From: a virus | Reading direction: 5' to 3' (one strand) | Virus record (IMG/VR): IMGVR_UViG_3300017917_003207 | Coordinates: 1 to 40,002 of that record | Length of the DNA: 40,002 bases | Part shown: piece after piece, positions 13,807 to 23,273 of the stretch | How the letters are laid out: each line of letters begins with the position of its first letter | Numbering within the stretch: the stretch's first letter is position 1 | Translations under genes and position numbers: made by a program | The notes under the pieces: generated by a model | The model's database searches: none | What the model saw: the letters and a program-made list of their open reading frames with translations, nothing else | Told to the model about the DNA's origin: nothing

Positions 13807-13814
13807 TATAAATA
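13807..13814 (+). promoter_or_regulatory. T4-type late promoter (TATAAATA) for the baseplate block
   Basis: A perfect TATAAATA on the plus strand, 25 bases before the gp48-like start. It is the only exact late consensus seen ahead of the long plus-strand baseplate block, so it probably drives much of it. It lies in the 102-base gap between gp55 and gp48. Confidence 0.85.
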
Positions 13815-13839
13815 CAGTTGTTATTATAATAAATTTTTT

Positions 13840-14721
13840 ATGGATTTACAACCTAATATTGAAGAAGAAAATTCCAGTACAAACACCTTAGGTAAGGTGC
13901 TGACTAACGTGGGCGGTAATATCTTTAATCGCACACTGGGTAGGCTATTCGGTAATGGATTAAACAAGGGTGCAGAAGCCAATATGAAGATGCGCGGATC
14001 AGCACAGTGGACTGTACGCAGCGACAAGCAAGATTTTAGAGTAAAAGTAGTTTTACCTACAGATAGCGAATTACAATCAATATTTTTTGAATCAGGCAGA
14101 GACGACGATGGCGGAGTTTTAAGAAATAACATACTGGCACCATTGGCAGAAACAGGAGGAGTAACATTTCCAATCACTCCATCGATTGTGATCAATCATT
14201 CAGCATCTTACAATGCTATGAGTCTTACGCACAATAACTATCCATTCTATGCTTATTCGCACAGTGAAATACCTAGTTTTACAGTGGTGGGAGAATTTCC
14301 TGTACAGAATCAAGAAGATGCACGCTATTGGATTGCCATGTTGCATTTCTTTAGATCTGTAACCAAAATGTTTTTTGGTGGTGACAATAATGCATTAAAA
14401 GGAAATCCACCTCCTATACTGAGTCTTTCTGGCTATGGAGCATATGTGTTTAATAAAGTGCCAGTACTGGTTACAAATTTCAGTGTGGATCTAAGAGCTG
14501 ATGTTGATTATATCTGCACCACACAGAGTACTAATGTTAGACAATCATTTATTGGACCTCAATTATTATTAACTGATAAAAATACTTCTTGGGCACCAAC
14601 AATGAGTCAAGTTACATTGCAATTGCAACCAATCTATTCTAGAGAATCAGTTAAAAAATTTAATATGCGTGATTTTATCAGTGGTGGATTGAATGATAAA
14701 AACGGAATAGGATATATCTAA
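13840..14721 (+). CDS. 48: Baseplate tail-tube cap/initiator, gp48-like
   Basis: 293 residues. In T4, gp48 and gp54 sit on the baseplate hub and start tail tube polymerisation. Conserved blocks include VTFPITPSIVINHSASY, LTHNNYPFYAYSHS, ARYWIAMLHFFRSVTKMFF, GNPPPILSLSGYGAYVF and LQPIYSRESVKKF near the C-terminus, all typical of the marine gp48 family. The N-terminus has a Gly/Asn-rich LGRLFGNGLNKGA segment. It is the first gene after the perfect late promoter, with a leader of some 20 bases and no clear Shine-Dalgarno. The stop and the next ATG overlap by one base (TAATG). A separate gp54 is not seen, so this protein may cover both roles. Confidence 0.88.
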   Translation: MDLQPNIEEENSSTNTLGKVLTNVGGNIFNRTLGRLFGNGLNKGAEANMKMRGSAQWTVRSDKQDFRVKVVLPTDSELQSIFFESGRDDDGGVLRNNILAPLAETGGVTFPITPSIVINHSASYNAMSLTHNNYPFYAYSHSEIPSFTVVGEFPVQNQEDARYWIAMLHFFRSVTKMFFGGDNNALKGNPPPILSLSGYGAYVFNKVPVLVTNFSVDLRADVDYICTTQSTNVRQSFIGPQLLLTDKNTSWAPTMSQVTLQLQPIYSRESVKKFNMRDFISGGLNDKNGIGYI

Positions 14722-15020
14722 TGGCCAAATACAGTAATACATCTCCATATTTTAATACCAGCGAAAATAATATTAGTTTGGATTTTTTAGTGCCTCGCAC
14801 AATCACAGCGGAAGAAGATGATGTTAAGTACACCATCACAAGAACCTATGCTTATAGACCAGACTTGTTAGCATTTGACTTATATGGTACTCCAAGGCTA
14901 TGGTGGGTGTTCGCTCAAAGAAATCCAGACGTGATTGAAGATCCAATTTATGATTTTGCTCCAGGAAGAACTGTTCAGTTACCCAAATTGAGTAATCTTA
15001 AAAATGATTTAGGCATATAA
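14721..15020 (+). CDS. 53: Baseplate wedge protein, gp53-like (short form)
   Basis: 99 residues; T4 gp53 has 196. The core YRPDLLAFDLYGTPRLWWVFAQRNPD (shortened: LLAFDLYGTPRLWWVFAQRN) and DPIYDFAPGRTVQLPK match the LysM-like baseplate wedge family. T4 gp53 clamps neighbouring wedges and helps join them to the hub. AGGA lies 8 bases before the ATG, which overlaps the gp48 stop. The protein is close to the minimal conserved domain, lacking the extra T4 segment. Confidence 0.9.
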   Translation: MAKYSNTSPYFNTSENNISLDFLVPRTITAEEDDVKYTITRTYAYRPDLLAFDLYGTPRLWWVFAQRNPDVIEDPIYDFAPGRTVQLPKLSNLKNDLGI

Positions 15021-15024
15021 AAAT

Positions 15025-17166
15025 ATGGCTTCCGAAGAAATTACATATGACATAAGACCTGCAATGACAGGAGCGACCATTAATAAAGGTTCTTCTAATA
15101 ATCAAGATTCTGCAGAAAAAAATGTGTTACATGAATATGCTTCCTACAATTATGTTTGGACATTGTCAGCACTGTCACAAGAAGATTTAAAAAAACCTCA
15201 ATCGATAGCAAAAAATAAACCACGAGATATTATTGCTAAAAGTTCTGGTATTGGCACAGAAGGAAATTTTAGTCCTTTTAATGCAAACGGATCAGTAAGA
15301 GGAGCCAAAACAGTGGTAGATGCAGAAGACAACGGAATACAGTACAGCGAATATAAACACAAAGATTCTGTTATTAGAGCAAGAGCATCGTCTAATGAAA
15401 TTTTAACAAGAGGACACGACATATTTTTTGAAAAAGTAGTAATAACAGGAATACATAGGCCCAACGAGCAGAGAAAAATGATGAATTTTACAAAGATAGA
15501 AATGGTATTGCAAGAACCATTTGGTGTTACACTGTTTGAAAAATTAAAAGCTGCTGCTTTCAACAATAAATTTATGGATCATATAGATGCACCCTATCTA
15601 TTAACACTGGAATTTCGAGGTTATGATAATTTAGGAAATCCTAAAACTGTGATTACAAAAAGAGTATTGCCGATTAAAATAACCAATGCGGAGATGGAAA
15701 TTACAGCAGGAGGAACTGTTTATACAATGACCGCTGTGCCTTGGACAGAGTTCGCAATGACAGATAGATTTTTATACATAAGAGGATCTGGGTCGACCAA
15801 CTGGAAAACTCCTTTTAATACCAAAACAGGAGAAACATTGAGGCAGGCAATGGATAGATTGGCCGATACTCTCAATAAGATGCAAGACGTAGAGATAGAA
15901 AGAAAGATGAGAGAATTAAAAGACACCTACGAAATAAACATTGTAAATGTGCCAGTGACCAACACCGGAAGCGGTAACTGGAATTTAGGATCGTTAGGAT
16001 CAAAATTTCAAGTCAGTGTAAGACCTAACGAAAGTATTGCCAAAGTAATCACTGATTGTGTACAACAAGCAGACGGTTTTAGAAACATTGGAGAAATAGT
16101 TAAAAAATACTGGCAACAGGTAGGAGAAGAACAAGAGTCCAAGTACAATCAAATGGAAGGACAAACAGAACAGCCATCATCGGGTAAAGAACCTTATGTG
16201 CCGTGGTTTAAAGTAGTGACCAATGTTGAAACAGATACAGCTCAATTTGATAAAATTTTAGGAATGCATCCAAAAAAAATTACATATACCATTGTTCCTT
16301 ATGCTGTTCACGTAATGAATTTTACTCTGCCAGGTTTGAGTGCTTCTCCATTATGGGGCAAAACAGTCAAAAAGAGATACAATTATATCTATACTGGTGA
16401 TAATAATGATATATTAGATTTAAAAATAAATTATAAATTTGGGTATTTCCAAGCAGCATTAGTTGACGGTACAGGAGCCGATGCTCAAAAGAAAAAAGAA
16501 GTCAAAGATCTTAGTTTACAAGAATTAGTTCAAACATATAGATCTTATGTGGTAGACCAACCAGAGGGAACATTACCTCTACGTAGATATCCTTCTTATT
16601 CAAAATCAGCTGATCCATCTACCGGTGCAGGTGCTAGTAAAACACAAGTAGATGAATTTTATGAATATCTAACAGCACCTATGGGAGATATGGTTAATGT
16701 ACAAATGACCATATTAGGTGATCCTGCATTTATAGGACAAGATTTTGCTCTACCTTATGAAAATAAAAATTCAAGTACTTCATCTGATTTTGCTTCATTT
16801 AACGGTAAAGCATGGGATAAAGACCTAGGTTGTTTTAATTTTGATCAAGCAGAACCATTTATTACACTAGATTTTAGGTTTCCTACAGACATCGATGAAA
16901 AAAAGAGTGTAATGAATTTTAAAAATTTAGAGAACATTGTGTTTAGCGGCTTATATAAAGTAGTATCAGTAGAAAGTGTTTTTGATGGAGGAAAATTTAC
17001 TCAAGTGTTGGATTTGGTTAGATTTAATAATCAAGGCAAAGAAATGACTTCTGTTGCAACAATTGCAGAAATGCAAAAAATTATTAAAGATAAGAAAGCA
17101 GAAGCTACAGCTAAAGCTACAAGTATTATTCCTAATATTACTGATACCGAAGGATTTACTAATTAA
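15025..17166 (+). CDS. Large virion protein, putative baseplate hub (gp27 position)
   Basis: 713 residues, no signal peptide or membrane segment. Notable blocks are FEKVVITGIHRPNEQRKMM, YLLTLEFRGYDNLGNPK with IKITNAEMEITAGGTVY (about 190-235), an acidic helical stretch near 275-300, IVPYAVHVMNFTLPG (about 430), and a C-terminal VVSVESVFDGGKFTQVLDL, a form often found at the end of phage hub/late-control proteins. It lies between gp53 and gp5, and gp27, the trimeric partner of gp5 in T4, is otherwise missing from this cluster, so it may be the functional equivalent. Direct similarity to T4 gp27 (391 residues) is not visible; large marine phages encode similar proteins labelled only as structural. 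Confidence 0.6.
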   Translation: MASEEITYDIRPAMTGATINKGSSNNQDSAEKNVLHEYASYNYVWTLSALSQEDLKKPQSIAKNKPRDIIAKSSGIGTEGNFSPFNANGSVRGAKTVVDAEDNGIQYSEYKHKDSVIRARASSNEILTRGHDIFFEKVVITGIHRPNEQRKMMNFTKIEMVLQEPFGVTLFEKLKAAAFNNKFMDHIDAPYLLTLEFRGYDNLGNPKTVITKRVLPIKITNAEMEITAGGTVYTMTAVPWTEFAMTDRFLYIRGSGSTNWKTPFNTKTGETLRQAMDRLADTLNKMQDVEIERKMRELKDTYEINIVNVPVTNTGSGNWNLGSLGSKFQVSVRPNESIAKVITDCVQQADGFRNIGEIVKKYWQQVGEEQESKYNQMEGQTEQPSSGKEPYVPWFKVVTNVETDTAQFDKILGMHPKKITYTIVPYAVHVMNFTLPGLSASPLWGKTVKKRYNYIYTGDNNDILDLKINYKFGYFQAALVDGTGADAQKKKEVKDLSLQELVQTYRSYVVDQPEGTLPLRRYPSYSKSADPSTGAGASKTQVDEFYEYLTAPMGDMVNVQMTILGDPAFIGQDFALPYENKNSSTSSDFASFNGKAWDKDLGCFNFDQAEPFITLDFRFPTDIDEKKSVMNFKNLENIVFSGLYKVVSVESVFDGGKFTQVLDLVRFNNQGKEMTSVATIAEMQKIIKDKKAEATAKATSIIPNITDTEGFTN

Positions 17167-17172
17167 AAACAT

Positions 17173-19329
17173 ATGACCATATACGGAGACGCATCAACAC
17201 CAGAAAAACAGTTTAGGACCACTGCTTATACTGAAATAGATCCAGGCCCATACATTGGTATTGTTAAAGACAATGTCGATGAAACTAGAATGGGCGGATT
17301 AAAAGTCATGATTCCCAGTCTTTCAGGCACAGACGAAGGACCATCCAGTATGTTGTATGAAGTAAAATATCTAACACCATTTTATGGTGCAAAAAGTCCT
17401 AGTGCAACAACCAAAACCAGTCCTTATGATTTTGATGACAGTCCACACAGTTATGGAATGTGGATGGTACCACCAGACATTGACACAAGAGTTCTAGTAA
17501 TATTCGTTGAAGGAAAAATATCTCAAGGATTTTGGTTTGGCTGTGTGCAAGATCCCTATACCAATCACATGGTGCCGGGTATTGCTGCCAGTCCTCATAC
17601 TGCTATGTCATCGGATGCAGGGTTTGAATCAAATGAAACAGTAGAAAGCACGTATGGAACCAAAGAAGTACCGGTTTCTGAAGTTAATAGAACCACATGG
17701 TCTGCAGCAAGCAATGTTGGAGGACTTGATAAACTTAAAAAACCCATTCATCCTTTTGCTGACACATTACGTAAACAAGGATTAATAAAAGATAAAGTAC
17801 GAGGAACAACCACAAGTTCTGCTAGAAGAGAAAGTCCTAGTGCAGTATTCGGAATCAGTACTCCAGGAAGATTGGATAAAAAGAGCAAGAAAAAATTTAA
17901 ATTAGGACCCACAGATGCAAATCCTGAAACCACAGTGGTTAGAGAAGCTGGACACACATTTGTAATGGACGATGGTGATGCTGCAGGCAATAATGAATTA
18001 GTTAGAATAAGAACCAGCAGTGGACATCAATTATTAATGCACGACAGTAAAGGTGTTGTGTATCTTGCCAATGCATCAGGCAATGTTTGGATGGAATTCA
18101 GTGCCAATGGTGCCATTGATATCTATTCTGGAAATACAGTGGCTCTGAGAGCAGTGGGCGATATTGATCTACACAGCGATAACAATATCAATATGTTTGC
18201 CAAAGGACAAATTAAATTAAGTGCCATGAATAAATTGGTGCTTGATGGAGGAGCAATTCAAACATATTCTGATACCGACACACAGATTCAATCCGGAGGA
18301 TCATTTACTAACAAAGCATTAACAGGATCAATCATAACTTATGCTGGTATGACACAATTGCACATGGCAACTGGACAACACCACTTAACAGGTGAACAAG
18401 TGCATTTTAATAGTATTCCTGGTAGTCCAGAAATGATAGCCACATATGAAAGAACAGCATTTTATGACGAAAGCGGAACAGGAACATTGAGAGAAACCAA
18501 ACCAGATGTAGATGTGACTAAAAAAGGATTAAATGCACCCCTTGAATGGACACCAGAAGGAAATGTTTCTATGTCAGGTTTAAGAATGCCAACTCATGAA
18601 CCATTTCCTGGTCACTGGGATGATATTGTGTCATTTGCAGGAACCGAAGATGCAACAGATAGTGATGTACCGGGCACAGTGGGATTTTTAGCTCAACAAT
18701 GTAGAGAAAGTGATAATTCTACTCTAAGAATAGGACAGTGTCAAGCAGATTTAGCAGCCTTTATGGCCAAACAAGATATTCCTGTAACAGATGTTAAAAA
18801 ATTACAATCAGTAGCAGAAGATTTTATTAAAAATTATAATAAAAGATATAATTTAACAGACAATGGACCTTTTTCAATATCTCCAATAGCAGAAGGAGTA
18901 AGTTCTACTATTAAACAGACTGTTGAATCTATTTCTGGATCATCACTAAATTTATTGAAAGATCAGGTGTTTATAAATCAAGGAGGAATTTTATACAGTT
19001 CGGGCAATCTAGCACAATCGATTACAGGATCGGTTACTGGAGTAATAAATGATTTAAGTTCAGGCAAAGGAGTATTCACCACAGCAGGCAATGTATTGGG
19101 TGGAGTGTCCAACAATATAAACAGAATATCAGGTATAATACCCGGAGCTAACCAAATGAACAATGCATTAGGATCTGTAAATATTGTAAATAACGTTTAC
19201 AAATCTGTGATGGGTACTAATATAACTGCAGTCACAGAGGTGAGAAGTGTGGTGGGAATGGTAGGCAATCAAATACGTTCTACTATAGCCACAGTGGGCA
19301 GAAGTATAGGTAAGATTTTTGGATTTTAA
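17173..19329 (+). CDS. 5: Baseplate central spike protein, gp5-like, without lysozyme domain
   Basis: 718 residues. The N-terminal OB-fold (about 22-130) shows YIGIVKDNVDETRMGGLKV and VLVIFVEGKISQGFWFGCV, as in gp5/VgrG. A linker with SPSAVFGISTPGRLDKK follows (about 215-235), then a second conserved block HTFVMDDGD...ELVRIRTSSGHQLLMHD and a beta-helix with repeats such as GAIDIYSGNTVALRA and DIDLHSDNNINMFAKGQI (about 255-410). The C-terminal 230 residues include MPTHEPFPGHWDD and a low-complexity Ser/Gly/Asn tail. In T4 a lysozyme domain lies between OB-fold and helix; nothing resembling its catalytic Glu-Asp-Thr pattern is seen here. The spike pierces the outer membrane during infection. 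Confidence 0.9.
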   Translation: MTIYGDASTPEKQFRTTAYTEIDPGPYIGIVKDNVDETRMGGLKVMIPSLSGTDEGPSSMLYEVKYLTPFYGAKSPSATTKTSPYDFDDSPHSYGMWMVPPDIDTRVLVIFVEGKISQGFWFGCVQDPYTNHMVPGIAASPHTAMSSDAGFESNETVESTYGTKEVPVSEVNRTTWSAASNVGGLDKLKKPIHPFADTLRKQGLIKDKVRGTTTSSARRESPSAVFGISTPGRLDKKSKKKFKLGPTDANPETTVVREAGHTFVMDDGDAAGNNELVRIRTSSGHQLLMHDSKGVVYLANASGNVWMEFSANGAIDIYSGNTVALRAVGDIDLHSDNNINMFAKGQIKLSAMNKLVLDGGAIQTYSDTDTQIQSGGSFTNKALTGSIITYAGMTQLHMATGQHHLTGEQVHFNSIPGSPEMIATYERTAFYDESGTGTLRETKPDVDVTKKGLNAPLEWTPEGNVSMSGLRMPTHEPFPGHWDDIVSFAGTEDATDSDVPGTVGFLAQQCRESDNSTLRIGQCQADLAAFMAKQDIPVTDVKKLQSVAEDFIKNYNKRYNLTDNGPFSISPIAEGVSSTIKQTVESISGSSLNLLKDQVFINQGGILYSSGNLAQSITGSVTGVINDLSSGKGVFTTAGNVLGGVSNNINRISGIIPGANQMNNALGSVNIVNNVYKSVMGTNITAVTEVRSVVGMVGNQIRSTIATVGRSIGKIFGF

Positions 19330-19331
19330 AA

Positions 19332-19742
19332 ATGAGTGAAAAAGAAAAAAACAATTTTATAGCAAATGGTCAGCAAACCTTTAGAGGATTCAGCTCTAGA
19401 GCTGATAGAAGCAATTATAAATTGTATGATTTTGAATTAATCAAACAGGATCTTATCAATAGATTAAGTGTGAGAAAAGGAGAAAGAGTAGAAAATCCTG
19501 ATTTTGGTACTATTATCTATGATGTACTGTTTGAACCATTAACTGATGCAACCAAACAAGCAGTAGCAGATGATATTGCACAAAATCTTAATGCTGATCC
19601 TAGAATAAGCACCAGAGAGATACTAGTAAGTGAAACAGAGCACGGAATATCGATTCAAGCCACTATTACCTATATACCATACAATATAACTGAAAAACTC
19701 ACCTTTAGTTTCGACGAAAACGCCGCTTTGCGCCTTTCTTAA
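19332..19742 (+). CDS. 25: Baseplate wedge protein, gp25-like
   Basis: 136 residues; T4 gp25 has 132. It joins the inner baseplate to the first sheath ring. FRGFSSRADRSNYKLYDFEL, IKQDLINRLSVRKGERVENP and PDFGTIIYDVLFEPLTD are characteristic of the GPW/gp25 fold shared with type VI secretion TssE; the RKGE(R)xxxPDFG motif is intact. It begins two bases after the gp5 stop with no Shine-Dalgarno, suggesting coupling, and is followed by gp6 as in T4. Confidence 0.96.
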   Translation: MSEKEKNNFIANGQQTFRGFSSRADRSNYKLYDFELIKQDLINRLSVRKGERVENPDFGTIIYDVLFEPLTDATKQAVADDIAQNLNADPRISTREILVSETEHGISIQATITYIPYNITEKLTFSFDENAALRLS

Positions 19743-19771
19743 TCTACGCATATAATAAAAACAATAAATAT

Positions 19772-19789
19772 CCATAGTTTAAACTATGG
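19772..19789 (+). promoter_or_regulatory. 18-bp perfect palindrome containing the gp6 start codon
   Basis: CCATAGTTTAAACTATGG is fully self-complementary; its last arm contains the gp6 ATG at 19786-19788. It is preceded by AATAAATA (19763-19770), a one-base variant of the late promoter. The gene lacks a Shine-Dalgarno here. A transcription-factor site or messenger fold that hides the start codon are both possible. Confidence 0.55.
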
Positions 19790-22700
19790 CCACCACTGAC
19801 AGACAAAATCGATTGCTTGTAGCCGAAGATTGGCGCAAAATTTATACTGCTTTCCAACAAGCAGATTTCAAATCTTACGATTTTGAAACTCTAAGAAGAA
19901 CCATGGTGGCCTACCTTAGAGAAAATTATCCAGATGATTTCAATGATTTTGTTGAGAGTTCAGAATATATTGCTCTCATAGATCTTATTGCTTATATTGC
20001 TCAAAGTTTAAGTTTTCGAGTAGACTTAAATGCTCGAGAAAATTTCTTAGAAACTGCTTCTAGAAGAAACAGTATTTTAAGATTAGCAAGATTAATTAAT
20101 TACAATCCCAAAAGAAATTTAACAGCCACTGGTCTTTTAAAAATAACTTCTGTATCAACCACTCAAGATATTAGAGATAGTAGCGGTAACAGTTTAATAA
20201 ATTCTACAATTGTTTGGAATGATCCGTCAAATACAAATTACAGAGAACAATTTATTGATTTATTAAATGCAGCCAACGTTGAAGGACAGAGATTTGGTAA
20301 ACCAAAAGAAAGTGATTCTATTGGAGGCACACCGACAGAAGTTTATACATTAGATTCAACTAACACTGATGTGCCAATATTTGTTTTTAATAGATCAGTC
20401 AGCGGAATATCTAGACAGTTTGAAATAGTTCCAGCCACTATTTCTAATTCAGAATCAATATATGAGCAGGATCCGATTCCTGGAACAGGATTTACATATC
20501 TATATAGAACAGATGGAGCAGGTGATACCAGTCCAAATACAGGATTTTTTGTTTTATTCAAACAAGGGTCTCTAGGCAGTACAGAGTTTTCAATAACTCA
20601 ACCAACCACAAATTATGTTCAACCTATCACTATCAATAACATTAACAATACCGATGTTTGGTTGTACAAACTAGATGATTTTAATCAGTTAGAAAAATTA
20701 TGGACCAAGGTGCCAGATCTTTCTGGCAGTAACGTGATCTATAACAGTCTAGCATCTGACGTAAGAGACATCTATAACGTAGTAACCAAAAATAATGATA
20801 CAGTGGATTTAGTTTTCGGAGATGGAAATTTTTCTAATATTCCTTTGGGCAGTTTTAGATTATATTATAGAACCAGTGACAATGCCAAATATTCTATACA
20901 ATCAGCAGACATGCAAGGCATAACTTTTGTAGTACCTTACAAAGATAAGAGCGGTGGAGAACAATCGCTCACTATAACCTGTGCTCTACAACAGTCAGTT
21001 TACAATTCAGCAGCATCGGAATCAAATGAGAGTATTAAAACCAAAGCATCTCAGGTATATTATTCTCAAAATAGAATGATCACTGCTGAAGATTATAACG
21101 TGGTACCATTAGCATCATCACAAGAAATTATTAAAATTAAATCAACCAATAGAACAGCGAGCGGAGTTAGCAGATCAAGAGAAATTATAGATCCAACTGG
21201 TGCTTACAGTAATGTTTCTGTTTTTGCAGATGACGGAATATTATATAGAGAAGAAACCATTCCACAATTTACTTTTACATTTACAAATAGAAATGAAATT
21301 TTAGATATTATTAATAGACTAGTAGAAGGAAAATTAAAAGAAGCATACTCAAGACAATTCTTCTATTTAAAATACGGAACCAAAGATTTAAGTGCTTTAT
21401 CAGCCGGCTGGATTAGTACTACTACGGGAACTAATACCAATACTGGATATTTCAATGCAGCTGGACCATTAACACTGGGAGATTATGCAACCAGTAATTT
21501 AAAATATGTCAAAGTTGGAGCATTGGTTAAATTCACATCACCAGACACTAGAGAATTTTTAAATGGAAAATTAGTAACAGCAGGTACAGATCTAGCAGAA
21601 GACAGAGCTTGGGCAAAAATATCAGCAGTGGTGTTAGATGGTGCTAACCAAGGAGAAGGCAATTTAGAAAATGGACAAGGACCAGTTACATTGAATGACA
21701 TTATACCAGAGAATGCAGTGGCTAGTGCTGTATATCCTACATTTACAACCATTTTTGACACTGAATTAAAAACAGATATCATAGATAGAATAGAATCATA
21801 TGAAGAATTTGGTCTAAGATATGACGAAGAAGAATCAACATGGAAAGTTATTACAGCAGTTAATTTAAGTAATGATACCGATTTTTCTATAGATTATGCT
21901 GGTGATATATCACAAAATAATTTAGATGCCAGCTGGTGGTTTAAATTCACAACAGATGGTAGTGTTTATACAGTAAATTATAGAGCATTAAATTATATTT
22001 TTGAAAGTGAAAAAGATAATAAATTTTATTTTGATAAAACTGATAGAGTTTATGATTATATCACAGGAAAAACAGTCAAAGATGTTGTTAAAATATTAAA
22101 ATCTAACACTGTGCCTAGCACAGGATTAGGTATAGGTTATCCGATCGAATGGCAGATTGTAGACACAGTGGAAGAAGCAGACGGATATCAAGACAACAGA
22201 AAAGTTAAAGTAGGATTTTATGATAACGATGATGACGGGGTGGTAGATAATCCAGATATTTTTGATATCATTGTAGAACCCGATACTAATGTCAGCACAA
22301 AATTTGTATTTTTTGAAAAATATTTAGGATACAACGATATTGAAAGATATAGGCCATATGATGCTACTAACTTTGTTGTAACACAAAACGAATCTTCTAT
22401 TGTTCTTCCAGGATCTTATGAAGACGGACAATTATTTTATTTTTATGATATTGACGAAAATGTTATTAAAAAATTTAATGCTGAATCTATAACTTTAGAA
22501 ACTACCACAGATTATATTGCAAGAAAAGGTAGAAGTAATATAGAATTTTTATACAAACACACTGCTAGTCAAAACACAAGAATAGATCCTGCACAAACTA
22601 ACATAATGGATATCTATATTTTAGAACGTACATATGATCAATTATTTAGAACTTGGTTAAGTCAAGGAGGAGAAGAACCCACACCTTCCACATCGGATCA

Positions 22701-23271
22701 ATTGAGAATTAGCTATGCTAACACATTAAATCCTATCAAAGCATTGTCTGATCAAATAGTATTTCATCCTGTGAAATATAAAGTATTGTTCGGAATTCAA
22801 GCAGATGAACAATTTCAAGCCACATTCAAAGTGGTTAAAAATGCATCAACCAATGTTACCAATGCCGTGATTAAGACTCGAGTAATTCAAGCAATTAACG
22901 AATTTTTTGCTCTAGATAATTTTGATTTTGGTGATACTTTTTATTTCACAGAGCTTGCAGCGTATATCCATACTCAACTTGCTCCTGATTTATTAACAGT
23001 GGTTATAGTACCAAATCAAGCAGGACAGGGATTTGGTTCATTGTTCCAAATCAGTGGAGCAGCAGATGAAATTTTTGTTAATGGAGCAACAGTTGATGAT
23101 GTAGCAATTATTGATGCTATTGGTGCTAATCAATTATTAGCCAGCGGCAATGTAGTAACAAATACTACCGGATTGACCACTAACACAAGATCAACTTCTG
23201 CAGTATCATCTGTGACAATTTCTAAATTAGGTTCTGGATCTAGTACTGGCAGTAGTGGAACAGGGTACTAA
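19786..23271 (+). CDS. 6: Baseplate wedge protein, gp6-like (extended)
   Basis: 1161 residues; T4 gp6 has 660. gp6 forms the dodecameric ring core of the baseplate wedges. The N-terminal 110 residues hold the family signature: FETLRRTMVAYLRENYPDDF, SSEYIALIDLIAYIAQSL, FRVDLNARENFLETASRR and RLINYNPKRNLTATG. A middle baseplate-J-like part has YYSQNRMITAEDYNVVPLAS (about 425). An acidic, aromatic insert-rich region (about 640-960) accounts for much of the extra length. The C-terminus KYKVLFGIQADEQFQATF and FALDNFDFGDTFYFTELAAYI (shortened) is gp6/J-like, ending in a Ser/Gly tail. It follows gp25 by 43 bases that hold a palindrome, and ends two bases before the giant gene. Confidence 0.94.
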   Translation: MATTDRQNRLLVAEDWRKIYTAFQQADFKSYDFETLRRTMVAYLRENYPDDFNDFVESSEYIALIDLIAYIAQSLSFRVDLNARENFLETASRRNSILRLARLINYNPKRNLTATGLLKITSVSTTQDIRDSSGNSLINSTIVWNDPSNTNYREQFIDLLNAANVEGQRFGKPKESDSIGGTPTEVYTLDSTNTDVPIFVFNRSVSGISRQFEIVPATISNSESIYEQDPIPGTGFTYLYRTDGAGDTSPNTGFFVLFKQGSLGSTEFSITQPTTNYVQPITINNINNTDVWLYKLDDFNQLEKLWTKVPDLSGSNVIYNSLASDVRDIYNVVTKNNDTVDLVFGDGNFSNIPLGSFRLYYRTSDNAKYSIQSADMQGITFVVPYKDKSGGEQSLTITCALQQSVYNSAASESNESIKTKASQVYYSQNRMITAEDYNVVPLASSQEIIKIKSTNRTASGVSRSREIIDPTGAYSNVSVFADDGILYREETIPQFTFTFTNRNEILDIINRLVEGKLKEAYSRQFFYLKYGTKDLSALSAGWISTTTGTNTNTGYFNAAGPLTLGDYATSNLKYVKVGALVKFTSPDTREFLNGKLVTAGTDLAEDRAWAKISAVVLDGANQGEGNLENGQGPVTLNDIIPENAVASAVYPTFTTIFDTELKTDIIDRIESYEEFGLRYDEEESTWKVITAVNLSNDTDFSIDYAGDISQNNLDASWWFKFTTDGSVYTVNYRALNYIFESEKDNKFYFDKTDRVYDYITGKTVKDVVKILKSNTVPSTGLGIGYPIEWQIVDTVEEADGYQDNRKVKVGFYDNDDDGVVDNPDIFDIIVEPDTNVSTKFVFFEKYLGYNDIERYRPYDATNFVVTQNESSIVLPGSYEDGQLFYFYDIDENVIKKFNAESITLETTTDYIARKGRSNIEFLYKHTASQNTRIDPAQTNIMDIYILERTYDQLFRTWLSQGGEEPTPSTSDQLRISYANTLNPIKALSDQIVFHPVKYKVLFGIQADEQFQATFKVVKNASTNVTNAVIKTRVIQAINEFFALDNFDFGDTFYFTELAAYIHTQLAPDLLTVVIVPNQAGQGFGSLFQISGAADEIFVNGATVDDVAIIDAIGANQLLASGNVVTNTTGLTTNTRSTSAVSSVTISKLGSGSSTGSSGTGY

Positions 23272-23273
23272 TA

